DNA from: Medicago truncatula
Taxonomy: Eukaryota; Streptophyta; Magnoliopsida; Fabales; Fabaceae
Direction of reading: 5' to 3'
Assembly (NCBI RefSeq): GCF_003473485.1
Contig: NC_053045.1
Span: 59,190,494 to 59,254,493 of the forward strand
DNA: 64,000 bases
This document shows positions 43,822-54,490 of this stretch, in pieces. The notes beneath the pieces are model-generated. The model ran no database searches. It saw only the letters and a program-made list of their open reading frames with translations, and was not told the DNA's origin. Made by a program: the position numbers and the translations under genes. Position 1 is the stretch's first letter, and every line of letters starts with the position of its first letter.

Positions 43822-43833
43822 AGATGTCTAACC

Positions 43834-44302
43834 TGAAAGAAAAAAATACCCGCCATATTTCTATGAAAATGTGATCAAATTTTTGGATACACCAAAACAA
43901 TACATTAACAAAAAAAAAAAAATCTTAACTTGCGTCCTAAGAAACTGAATACAATATAAAAAGATTTGAATGAATGTATGTTTAAAAAAATTATGTTAAC
44001 AATTTAGAAATGAAATTCATAATTAATTATATTTTGGTACATAAAAATAAATTATTCATACAAATTGGAGTATATATAGGGGGAATGGTGACTATTATTT
44101 TTTAAGCTCTTAAGAAACAAAAACATATTCGACTTGATACAAAATGTTCTGACTTGTGCTATGTGGTTGCTATCATGAGAGACCAAACACAGCACTAGCA
44201 AACAACAAAACAAAGAAAAAGATTACTACTCCCATATATGATGATATATACACACACATAAGAAAGGTCTTCTCTTCTATAGAAGATGTCATCATGAGAA
44301 GC
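43834..44302. other. Spacer downstream of the LEA gene
   Basis: Contains the LEA 3' UTR. No other feature was recognised. Confidence 0.5.
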
Positions 44303-46088
44303 TTAAAGCTCAGGATCTCGGCGTTGTCCACCCAATTTTTGCTTTGCAGCTTCATAGTTTGAGGCTATGGTTTCCTTGGCTGCATTTGCTATGTTACTTG
44401 CTTTCTCTGCTGCTGTGTCCTTCACTTCTTTAGCCTTCTCTGCACTGTGTTCTCCTGTCCCTGCTCATCAAACATTCAATCCTCAATATATTAGCTATTT
44501 CATTTTATTTTCCTTGGCATATTTGGCACAATGTTTCTATAAGCACTTTTGGCTAATAGACTTTTATATATTTTATCATAATAGGAAGAAAAAGCTAACA
44601 AAATATTTTGCTTTAAGCACTTTTGGTTTTCTTTCTTCCCTATATTACCATGCGCATACTAGAAATGTTAGTAACAAAATTAGAGTTTGAACAGTACAAA
44701 CCAGATGCAACGTCTTGGATTTTATTTTTGGTTTTCTGAGCAGTATCAGCTCCATACTTTGCTGTCTTCTGAGTGGTGTCATTGGCATATTCAGAAGCCT
44801 CTTTGGTTTTTTGAGCAGCATCACCTGCATAGTCTTTAGATTTGTATGCTGCATCATTGGCATACTCTCTAGTATTGTGAGCAGCATCACCTGCATAATC
44901 TTTGGCTTTTTGTGCAGCTTCACCAGCATAGTCTTTGGTCTTATATGCTGCATCTTTGGTCTTCTCTGCAGCATCACCTGCATAGTCTTTAGACTTGTAT
45001 GCTGCAGCATTGGCATATTCTCTTGTCTTTTCTGTAGCATCACCCGCATAATCTTTGGTCTTGTATGCTGCATCTTTGGTCTTCTCGGCAGCATCACCAG
45101 CATAGTCTTTAGTCTTGTATGCTGCATCTTTTGCCTTCTGTGCAGCATCACTTCCATAATCTTTGGTCTTCTCTGCTGCATCACCTGCATAATCTTTGGT
45201 CTTGTATGCTGCATCTTTGGCCATCTGTGCAGCATCACCAGCATACTCTTTAGACTTGTATGCTGCATCAGTTGCATACTCTTTGCTCTTCTGAGTAGCA
45301 CCACCAGCATAGTCTTTGGTTTTCTGTGCAGCATCGCCTGCATACTCTTTGGTCTTCTCTGTAGCATCACCTGCATACTCTTTGGTTTTTTGTGCAGCAT
45401 CACCTGCATACTCTTTGGACTTGTGCGCTGCACCAGTGGCATATTCTTTGGCTTTCTGTGCAGCCTTCTGAGCAGCATCAGTAGCATATTCTTTGGCCTT
45501 CTGTGCAGCACTACCTGTGTATTCTCCAGCCTTATGAATAGCTTCACCGGCAAAGTCTCTGTTGTCCTCTGCATCATCATCATCATCTGCATAGCTTTCG
45601 TCAGCAGCATAATGTTTGGTCTTCTCAGAAGCATCAGTGGCATAATCTCTGATTTTCTTAGAAGCATCCCAAGCATAGCCTTTGGTTTTCTCAGCAGCAT
45701 CATGGGCATGGTCACTGGCTTTTTGAGCAGTTTCCTTGGACTTGTGTGCAGTTTCATCTGCATAGTGTTTGGTTTTGTGTGCAGCGTCTGAAGCATATTC
45801 AGAGGCTTTATCAGTGGTGGTGCTGTCCTTATCTTTGTCTTTGAAGCCAAGGCCTTCGGTGATTTTCTCTTTGGCCCACTCAGTCCATGTCTCTGCGGCT
45901 TCTTTCCCTTCTTTTCCTGTTTCTGATGCTTTGTTTGCAGTTTCCATGGTCTTGGCTTTCACATCTTGAAAATCACGACCTTCATCTTCATTTGAGGGAA
46001 TGTGACCAACACTAGAGGATTTACAGTTAATAGTAAACACAAAGAGTAACAACACTGTTACCAAAACCAACCTTGGAGCCATCACCAT
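44303..46088 (-). CDS. Secretory LEA protein (group 3/LEA_4-like repeat protein, At3g17520 type)
   Basis: Two exons (44702-46088, then 44303-44460; phase-1 intron, GT-AG) give 514 residues. LEA proteins are mostly disordered, form amphipathic helices on drying, and protect membranes and proteins in seeds and stressed tissue. The N-terminus (MVMAPRLVLVTVLLLFVFTI, then NCKSSS) is a signal peptide. About residues 95-455 are nearly continuous 11-residue-type repeats such as KTKDYAGDAAE and KAKEYATDAAQ, with an acidic insert (YADDDDDAEDNRDFAG) near residue 165-180 and no further hydrophobic segment. Exon 2 continues with AEKAKEVKDTAAEKASNIAN and ends KLGGQRRDPEL. The C-terminus lacks a standard KDEL-type signal. 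The repeats make all frames look open. Upstream ABRE-like and RY-like words suggest ABA or seed control. Confidence 0.9.
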
Positions 46089-46201
46089 GTGTTTATTTGT
46101 GTGACAACAACAAAAAGAAAGAAATTGTAATGTAGAATTAGAGTGTGAGAGAATGTTCGAATTGGATTGGATTGGATTATGATTATGAGAGAGGTTGGGA
46201 G

Positions 46202-46209
46202 TTTATAAA
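46202..46209 (-). promoter_or_regulatory. TATA box of the LEA gene
   Basis: On the minus strand the sequence reads cttttataaac, about 115 nt before the ATG at 46088. Position and sequence fit a TATA element; the transcription start would be near 46170-46180. Confidence 0.5.
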
Positions 46210-46239
46210 AGTGAGTTGAGGGACATGGTGGCAGGTAAA

Positions 46240-46365
46240 CATGCAACGTGGCAAGTTAGAGAGATTTTGAATTTTACGTGTCAGTTATATAGAAACAAGC
46301 ATGTTTAATTACTGGCTTTATTTTGGTTTTGATGCTGCGGTTTCCAAGTTAGCTTATACGTGTCA
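46240..46365 (-). promoter_or_regulatory. ABRE-like and RY-like cluster upstream of the LEA gene
   Basis: Three ACGT-core words lie upstream of the TATA box: cacgttgca (complement of 46242-46250), tgacacgtaaaa (complement of 46272-46283) and tgacacgtataa (complement of 46354-46365). An RY-type catgca lies at 46240-46245. ABREs bind bZIP factors of the ABI5/AREB type and RY motifs bind B3 factors such as ABI3; together they are typical of seed LEA promoters. Function here is inferred from motifs only. Confidence 0.45.
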
Positions 46366-47842
46366 TAACTATAAATAACGTTGATGTCTTGGAACAAAAA
46401 TGCACCGTTTATTTGATTTGATGATTTGATTAAAAGGAAGAAATTAGAACAAGTTCCAATTTACCTGCTTGATGTAAGCATCGATTGCTTTAGATCCTTC
46501 CATTTCTATCCTTACCACCACCGCCATATGATTTCTTATGTGTTTCTTTCTTTTTATTTTTAAATGGTGATAAATCACAAAGATGCTGTCGTAGTATTGA
46601 CAGATCAAACATGAAAAGGCAAAATAATCTTATTTCCACCTAGAAATAGTTTTTCTCCCTTTAAACCATGACAATTGACAATGTAACATGGCTAAGAATA
46701 AGACATAAAAGACAATGTAAGCAAGCAAATAAACTCCAAAACGAGCCCTTGGATGGATAACAGAAACACATTAATCGCATCAGCATACAAACTTCTACAG
46801 CATAGTGTGTGTAAGCACTTCGCCAGAATCATCATCAAAACCAAAAGGGAAGAATATTTTGCTAAATCATCATGGTCAATTGGTCATGCAAATGGATTAA
46901 ACAAAAGCTACATCTGCTGCCTCCAACCAGGAGAAACTATTCTTATATCATCATGAAATATCTCTAAAATATATATCATTCGAACCGCAGTGATCCAATC
47001 AATAAATTTAAATAACTAGAAAATGGCAACATAAGCCTACACACAGAATCTATCTAAACACAAAAACAGATCTAGTTTGCCAGATGAAGTGATTTGTTCT
47101 CTACCGGATAACAATAACTAACTGATAGAGTAAAACAAGAAAAGAAAAGCTAACTAATCTCTAAGTTGGAAGCACGTGAATTTGGAGACTACTTAAACAA
47201 AATATCCATACAACCACTAAAACGTTTCTCCATAGCCATTCTCTATCATGGTTGGAAATAGCTCAAATATTTGCATCTTGCTTCATTGAAGATTCCCTGT
47301 GTCAAGCAAAATGTTTCAGAATCAGAAACTTTGTCATTGTTGCTTGCTGGTAAAAATAATCATGCAGACTACATGGGATGGTAAAACATTTGAGACAGTA
47401 GCTACAAACTCACTGCTATAGTATCAAACATCAAACATACTCTCAAATTTGGGATGCATAACAGAATGTCTTATACGAAGACATAGCAAGTACAACGGCT
47501 AATGGAGTCAGGAAATAATATAATCTATATGCATATCCAGAAATCCTCACTTGAGTTCAAATGGATGGCCCATGTAACTAACTATGTAGCACTAACACTT
47601 CAGATCGAAGGCGTGTCTAGTTACGACGCATATCACTGTCAAACACCTACACACACATGGTTACATCAATCACTTCAACTTTCTCAAATTATTATCAATA
47701 TCTACTTGTTTTGTGTCAGTCTCGTCTCCAGTGCCTGACTGTGGGCTGGTGCGTAGTTACTTTGAAAATTGAAAGCTATAAAAATACATGAAAATATGCA
47801 CACACAACTGGAAGCAAATACATAGAAACCTCGCCCTAGTGC

Positions 47843-47879
<37 letters not shown>

Positions 47880-47909
47880 AGGGAGAGAGAGACTTACTAT
47901 GAAGCAAAA
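46366..47909. other. Spacer between LEA promoter and MUSTANG gene
   Basis: Probably contains the 3' UTR of the MUSTANG gene and an AT tract at 47847-47878. Short frames here lack domains. No RNA gene was recognised. Confidence 0.5.
47847..47878. repeat. (TA)n microsatellite
   Basis: About 16 TA units, followed by a GA-rich tract, just beyond the MUSTANG stop codon. Confidence 0.9.
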
Positions 47910-50900
47910 CTATGAAAGTTTGCATGTCTTCCGATTGTGGCCAAGTCCCTTGCATTTACCACATTGAAGCTGACGTTTAATTAGGTCTATCGATTCAACC
48001 TGCTTTGATTTTGGCCGACCAGGAGGGCGCTTAGTTGGTGGAGGGGTTACAGTAACAACTTCCATAGCCGATTCAACCTGGACTGGTTTGTCAATATCCG
48101 GCAGAGCGTGAATTGGTTCTGTATATGTTAATCTGTAATTATCAACTGTCAAGTATCTGGAACAATAATCATATAGGTCCCTGCCAACACATTCAAAGAC
48201 AGCAATAGCATGGCAGCAAGGAAGGCCAGTAAGTTTCCATCCCTTGCAGCTACAATCCCAATTATCAATATCAACAATTTCAACAGATTGTCCACAGACT
48301 TCAAATGTGGTACCTTGTGAAAGCAACACTTGTAGCGAGCGAGCGTCTGATGTTTCCTTTTGGATAATTTCCTCTTTGGATGGTGTCAATTTTGTTATCC
48401 ATTGATTAGACTTTTCTCGTCGTGTGCTAATTGTTTCCATCATGTTACCTCGTAATACATCAATCATTTGAGTGATTGGCAACTCGTTCGCCTCTGACAC
48501 CCAACTATAAAATTGCTGCCCAAAATTCGATGTCATAAGATTATACCTAGCTCCATTGAAGAATGCATTGGACCAGTGCTCTGGCTCACTTTGTATGACC
48601 CAGTTGTATGCTTCAGGAGAAATACCTTTTATATTCTCAATACTACGTTCAAAAATCTCCAGTTTGGATGCGTAAGCAGCAGCATAAAAATCATTAACCA
48701 TGAAACGTCTGGCCTCATGAGATAATTGTCCCTTTAAGTCCTTGTTCAGTTTGTCAGCAAGGTGACGTAAACAATAGCCGTGGTAGCAGTTTTCAAATAT
48801 CTCAGACAGTGATTTTTTTAACCCATTCTGAAAATCTGCAACAAATGTAATCTGTTCAGATGTCGATAAAGCTGATTTCAGCTCCTGAAGAAACCAATGC
48901 CAGTTGTCTTCAGTTTCGGCATCTACAACAGCAAAGGCTACGGGAAAAATGCCATCATTTCCATCGACAGAAGTTGCAGCCAATAATTCCCCTTGATACT
49001 TTGAGTTTAAAAGAATACTGTCGAGGAAAATGAGAGGGCGACAGGCTTGCCGGAAACCAGTTATTGAGGCATGAAATGATACAAAAAGACGATGGAAACT
49101 TGAGTCCTCTTTTGTCGTGAATGTTGCAAAACTCCCCGGGTTAGTCTCTTTTATCTTCTCGCAAAAGAATGGCAATTGAGTATATGCCTCCTTATAAGAG
49201 CCTTGGAGTTGCTCTCTAGCAATTTCTTTTGCACGCCATGCTTGAGAATAATTTAACTGAATCCCATACTCGCGCTTTATGTCGTCTGCGATATCCTTTG
49301 GCCTGTAATTGGGTGAAGCTTTCAATTTCTCTTTTATAATATTTCCCACCCAGCCTCTAGTTGCTCGATACCCAGCTTTGACAGCAGATCCTTCACAAGT
49401 ATGATCTCTGGTCATTTTCTTGATGCAAATCAACTGAGTGGTTGACAACTTAGACGCATATATTCTCCAGGGACAGCCTTGAGATTTACATTTGACCGTG
49501 ACACGATGACTATCATTTTTTTTATATCTGTACGCAAAACCATGAGCAATGGAGTATTTATGCAATGCCTCTCGGAATTCACTAAAACTATTAAACCTTT
49601 GGTCTACACCAGTGATAGTATTTTCCCACTGCTGTGCCGCTCTTTGACGCTTGTCATCATTGGCCCCAGAACAAAGAGATTGTGCAGGGGCTTCATTAGC
49701 TACATCCACTTCAACTTGATCAATGCATTGCTCAGCATCAATGGCTGCTACATTAATAGGGATAACAACAGGAACAACAGCTTCTGACACAGTTGTTCTG
49801 CTTGACCTGCATTACCAAATGTTCTATAAAATTTTCCAAACAATTCACATGTAAAAGATATGAATCTAAATTGGACCCAGTTGGATTGACTTTTTTTATC
49901 TTATTGACTGGCATAAGCACTTGAAATGTGTCCATAAGCTGTTTTCAATTTATTTCCATAAGCTCTACAGAATAAATTATGAAAGAACGAATAACTTATA
50001 CACAAGCACTTTTTTTCATCAAAAAGAGGGCCAATGTCTAACATATGCTATGGCCATTCATTTTGGTCACAACCACGACAACGCTAGGTCAGATTTTTAT
50101 ATGGAAACAACCATAAAACATAGTTATCAAATCGAGATTCAAATCGTGAATTGAAAGACCTGCTTCCCAAATCGTGAATCTCATCATAGTGAGTTGGGAT
50201 TCATCACAATAAACCAAGACTCAAAATAGACAGATGCAGATATTCATATCAATTGAGTTTATTTTTGTATCAAACCAATATATAACTCACATGTATCGTA
50301 AGATATGAACCATGCTGTAAAATATGGTTTGAAAAGAAAAATGTTCAACCATCTAATATCATATACAAAAATATATTTCTGCAATTATACAGGGCAATAT
50401 AAACTCCATGATGCCTATCGATAGCAAAGGAACCATATTAAAATGAATATAAGGAATTATAAAACAGAAGAACTTGGGAATCTCACATGTATCGTAAGAT
50501 ATGAACCATGATATACGCTATGGTCATTCATTTTGGTCACAACCATGATATCCAGATGACAAGTGTAAAACATGGTTATCAAATCAAGATTCAAATCGTG
50601 AATCAAAAGACCTACTTTCCGAATCGTGAATCTCATCACAGTGAATCAGGATTCATCATAATAAATCAAGACTCAAACAGGGATTCGTCTTCAAAACAGA
50701 TACACACCACTAGATGTTAGCAATGATGTAAGATACTGTTAACCATGCTGTAAAATGTGGTTCAAAAAGAAAAATGTTACAAGTTCAACTCTCTAACATC
50801 ATATCGACGCAGCTATTTCTACAATTACCGACCAATTTAAACTATATGATATCTAACAATAGCAAAGGAAGTATATTAAAATGAACATAAGTAATCATAA

Positions 50901-51281
50901 AACAAAAGAACTTGTGAATAACTACCTACTAGCAGGCATGTTGGATGTGTTCCGAGCCACCACTTCCTCATTTATAACAAACACATCAACAGTGCTAGCA
51001 TCTCCAAGAAAACTAACCATTCGCTGTAAATCCTTGTCTTTTGACACTGTAATGAGTGTTTTCTTGTTTCCAGGAAGGAAGTACTTGATGTTCATGGTGC
51101 TTACATTGCAGTTAAATGTTTCGGCAATTTCAGACTTAAAATCAGACAAACTTGTCTCCTGATCAATGTCAATTGCATAAGCATCACCACCATTGTAAGA
51201 CATTGATCCATCTATATTGGTTACAAATTCACCTCTTGATTGACATATAGCTATAACTTTCTTTGTAGCTGTAGCAGCCAT
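47910..51281 (-). CDS. MUG: MUSTANG-type domesticated MULE transposase with PB1 domain
   Basis: Two coding exons (50926-51281 and 47910-49806, phase-2 intron) give 750 residues. MUSTANG proteins descend from Mutator transposases and are immobile host genes needed for normal growth and flowering; those of clade B carry PB1. Here PB1 occupies about residues 5-105 (VTNIDGSMSYNGGDAYAIDI, MNIKYFLPGNKKTLITVSKD). A MuDR-type zinc DNA-binding region follows (HGFAYRYKKNDSHRVTVKC to RDHTC, about 205-255), then the MULE transposase core (LDSILLNSKYQGELLAATSV to CLRHLADKLNKDL). A SWIM finger (CSCKGWKLTGLPCCHA, CxC...CxH) and a CX2CX4HX4C knuckle (CGKCKGLGHNRKTC) end it. The frame is fully intact and no terminal inverted repeats surround it, as expected for a domesticated gene. 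The bases tag|gcc before the ATG may be an acceptor of a 5' UTR intron. Numbering within clade B is not decided. Confidence 0.92.
49807..50925. repeat. MUSTANG intron with tandem-like duplication and MITE fragment
   Basis: Segment A (about 50039-50473) and segment B (about 50510-50908) are diverged direct copies. Both contain gctatggncattcattttgg, tcaaatcgtgaat, a gaatctcatca motif, and near their ends gcaaaggaa..tattaaaatg and aaaacanaagaacttg. The end of copy B lies just before the donor site of the PB1 exon. 49900-49985 carries words of the legume MITE also seen at 29740-29965 (tccataagctgttttcaatt, tttccataagctct). Confidence 0.65.
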
Positions 51282-52224
51282 GGCCTATCAAGTAATAGTA
51301 CAAAAAAATTAATTTTTTAAAATAAAATAAAAAAAATGTAGCAATCAGAAGTGAAATATAAAATGGGTAGTAGCATTGCATTTTGCATTGTGAACAAATA
51401 ATTGCAAAAATGCCCAAAATTGTGAAGTGTAATTGAGTATGAAATGACAAAATTGAAATTGATATAGAGGAAATAGAACATAATGGGTAATGAAAATTTG
51501 TGATAAAAATTGAATCTTTAAGCGAGAAAAGCATTGCCAATGTGAGAATTAAGCGATTTTAAAGAGAGGGGAAAAAGAAAAAAAAGGTAAAACCCTAAAC
51601 GTGAATAAAAGAGAGGGAAAATAAGGAATGAAAGAAAAGGGGAAATGAAGAGAGAAACCTAAACGACAGAATGGAGAATGTCCGTCGCCAATGAAAGAGC
51701 TCAATTTCTCTGAAACTGTTGCTATCTCCCGACGACAACGTAGTTGCTGTTTTTTTTCTTTTTCTCTACAAAATATTACGTTTTCATCAATTATCAATTG
51801 GAATTAATTTATATCTATCATATTCTTCCAATCAAATCATTTTTAAAAAGTAACAACAAAATGGACTAAGGATTTCATAAATATTAAGTATTTATTGAAC
51901 AAAAGAAATTTTTAAAATTTTGAAAAATAAACTTATGTAATTTTTAATATATAACTTAACAATTTACTTAGTCATTTTGATAGTGTTAATGTATTATTTT
52001 GTATATTTATAATAAAATAAAAATGATATTTATATAATATTTTTTTATAACTTTAATGACAATTTTCTCTCTATTATTTTAATTTTTGTGTCTAATATTT
52101 TTTTTTCTTGTAAAATTATGGTTGTAACAAATGATTCAAGAAAGCATTGCCCATATTTTTTGTTTGAATGAGTTTGGTGTGGATAAAGAAGAAGTAGGCG
52201 TATTGTATTATTTGATAGTGAGAG
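51282..52224. other. Divergent promoter region of MUSTANG and TruA
   Basis: About 940 bp separate the two start codons. It likely holds the MUSTANG 5' UTR with an intron (acceptor at about 51285) and both promoters. The frames at 51229-51797 (-) are low-complexity. Confidence 0.5.
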
Positions 52225-54490
52225 ATGATGAGTTTGGCATTAGCAGCAGCAACATCATCAGTGGTTACTCCCATTCCATCTCCAACTTCCCTTCTATCTG
52301 TATGTATGAATGAATGAACCCTCTTTTCTCTTTCTCTTCTTCACTCTTTTTCATCATAATAACACTTTTCTTTTCTTTTTTTGTAGTTGAATTCTGCAGC
52401 AAGTGATGTTGTGGAAGTGAAGCCCAACCAAGATGGCTATAAGTGGCGCCTCCTTTTGTCTTACGATGGAACCCGATATGCAGGCAATCATCATTTTTCT
52501 CTTTTCATTTTCACTTCCTTGTTCCATTATACAAACATTTTCATATCACTCATTAATTATCTTGTTTCTGGCTCATTAATTATGTCTTTGGGTTTCGAAT
52601 TCATTTTCTGTTATACTTTTTTCACTATTATTTGCTACCTAATCACAATATCAGAGGGACACTCATTTCTTTTAAAACAAAATTAAAATAATTGTAGCCT
52701 TATAATACTTGAAATCCTTTCACTGCTTATTAGGTTTTTATATTGCTCATAAATAAACGGTGGATGACCCTATCGATAGGCTCTAATACCATATTAAATT
52801 TTTATATTCGGTGTAACTCACCTTACAAAACCAACTTGTAAAGTGAGTGGTGTCACGCTTTATAAACTCTTATCAAATGTTCTATCTTTTCTATGTGGGT
52901 TTTTCCCGATACTGCTTGCATATTGCGTATCTTCAATTTTCTGTTTCTTTCAACAATCTCAAACCATTGTAATCATGGGGTTTTGATTCTTCTCATTCTA
53001 TAGACCTAATTACTTTGAGAAAAATGTTTTTTTAAATGTTTTTTGCTTTCACTCTTATTCCAACCTTAAGTTTCCAACACCCTTTTTTTTGGGGCATTGT
53101 CTGTTTTGAGTCTTATGTAAGTTCGCACGAGTTTGTCCTTACTTAAAAATACCAAATCCTAGTTGGATAAAGCTCAAAGTCTCAAACTATTGAATTAAGT
53201 TTTCAGCTTGATCTAATAGTGTACCATAAAAAAATACCAAATCCCTGCATTGACTCTTGATCCATATAGAAAGGTGTAGTTTTCCAGCATTTAATGAATA
53301 AAAACTAAGTTAAATAGTTGAATTCTTTCTTTTTCTCCATTATTTTGACCCGTGACTGTGTTTTCAGGCTGGCAATATCAGGAGTCCCCCCCTACTGTAC
53401 AATGCGCCGTAGAAAAAGCTTTAATTAGAGCAACAAAGCTTCAAAGGAAGGATCTCCAGTTGGTTGGTGCAAGCAGGACTGATGCAGGAGTCCATGCTTG
53501 GGGTCAGGTCAGATCTTGTAATTCCTTTTGTGTGCAATTTCAGCTTTCAAGTGGTAAACATTGGATTAAAATTTTATAACTTATTGTGACTGTAGGTTGC
53601 ACATTTTCTTACACCATTTAATTACGACAATTTGGATAGCGTTCACGCTGCTTTGAACGGTCTTCTTCCTTCTGATATACGAGTTAGAGAGATCAGCCCT
53701 GCATCAGCTGAATTTCATGCTCGGTTTTCTGTAAAAAGTAAGATTTATCATTACAAGATTTACAGTGATACCATCATGGACCCGTTCCAGCGCCATTTTG
53801 CTTATCATAATATGTATAAACTCAATAGTGCTGCTATGAGAGAAGCTGCAAGATATTTTATTGGGAAGCATGATTTCACTGCTTTTGAAAATGCATCTCA
53901 CAATGATCGCATACCGGATCCAGTGAAGCATATTTTCCGATTTGATGTGAAAGAAATGGTACTTAACGAGTTCATATTTAAAGTTTTTCCATACTGCTGC
54001 GAACATTATTAGTATTTTGCACTAAATTTACTGTGTTTATATCTTCTTGGTTTATTTTTGGAAACTAAGAATACTCTAATGCTGATCACTTCAATATCAA
54101 TGTGCAGGGAGCTCTTTTGCAGCTAGAAGTTGAAGGCTCGGGCTTCTTGTATAGACAAGTCCGAAACATGGTATTCAATCTTCTGTGCCAAATTCATGTA
54201 AAAAAGTTATTGCTGTACAGTTGATAGCAATGACATATATCTGTTTGCATTTTCAGGTCGCTTTGTTGCTTCAAATTGGAAAGGAGGCAACCCCTCCTGA
54301 CATTGTTCCACATATTTTGGCGAGTCGCGATCGCAAGGAGCTTGCAAAATACTGCTATTATCTGCCACCGCATGGTCTTTGTCTTGTTTCTATTAACTAT
54401 AATGAAAGTCACTTGTTGCCTCCACCAGGTTGCCCTGCAAAAAGTTTTGGCATGCATCATACCATAAGAAAATGCAAGGTTGTATTCTAA
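52225..54490 (+). CDS. tRNA pseudouridine synthase, TruA family
   Basis: Six exons (52225-52299, 52387-52483, 53368-53507, 53596-53958, 54108-54170, 54257-54490) give 323 residues with consistent phases. TruA enzymes convert uridines at positions 38-40 of tRNA anticodon arms to pseudouridine. The N-terminal motif is LLLSYDGTRYAGWQYQ, and the catalytic Asp is residue 96 in GASRTDAGVHAWGQ. AEFHARFSVKSKIYHYKIYS, the HDFTAFENAS region and GSGFLYRQVRNMV follow in family order. The first 25 residues (MMSLALAAATSSVVTPIPSP...) are Ala/Ser/Thr-rich, suggesting plastid or mitochondrial import. The start is the first of two adjacent ATGs. Intron 2 appears to be of GC-AG type (CAG|gcaatc), since no GT donor would join TRYAG to WQYQ in frame. 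The same intron carries LTR-like debris. Confidence 0.92.
52733..52920. repeat. LTR-like repeat fragment in TruA intron 2
   Basis: The words ggctctaataccatattaaa, gtgtaactcaccttacaaaa, ccaacttgtaaagtgagtgg and ctatgtgggtttttcccgat are typical of a legume LTR-element repeat that I recall as 'taactcaccttacaaaaccggcttgtaag'. No coding part is present. Confidence 0.5.

Noticed and set aside
44715-45791. 358-codon open frame on the plus strand across the LEA array
   Set aside because: It is antisense to the LEA repeats and owes its openness to their period and codon use. Its Cys/Ile/Phe-rich pattern has no domain or promoter.
44645-45850. 401-codon minus-strand frame in another register of the LEA gene
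   Set aside because: The Met/Leu/Arg-rich repeats are an out-of-register reading of the LEA array. The LEA frame has a signal peptide and a supported splice to exon 2.
47910-49790. Active MULE transposon at the MUSTANG locus
   Set aside because: No terminal inverted repeats or target duplication surround it, it has a spliced PB1 exon, and the frame is intact, all as expected for a domesticated gene.
51549-51797. 82-codon minus-strand frame upstream of MUSTANG
   Set aside because: It is Phe/Arg-rich and lies where a 5' UTR exon is expected. No homology recognised, so it was not called as a gene.
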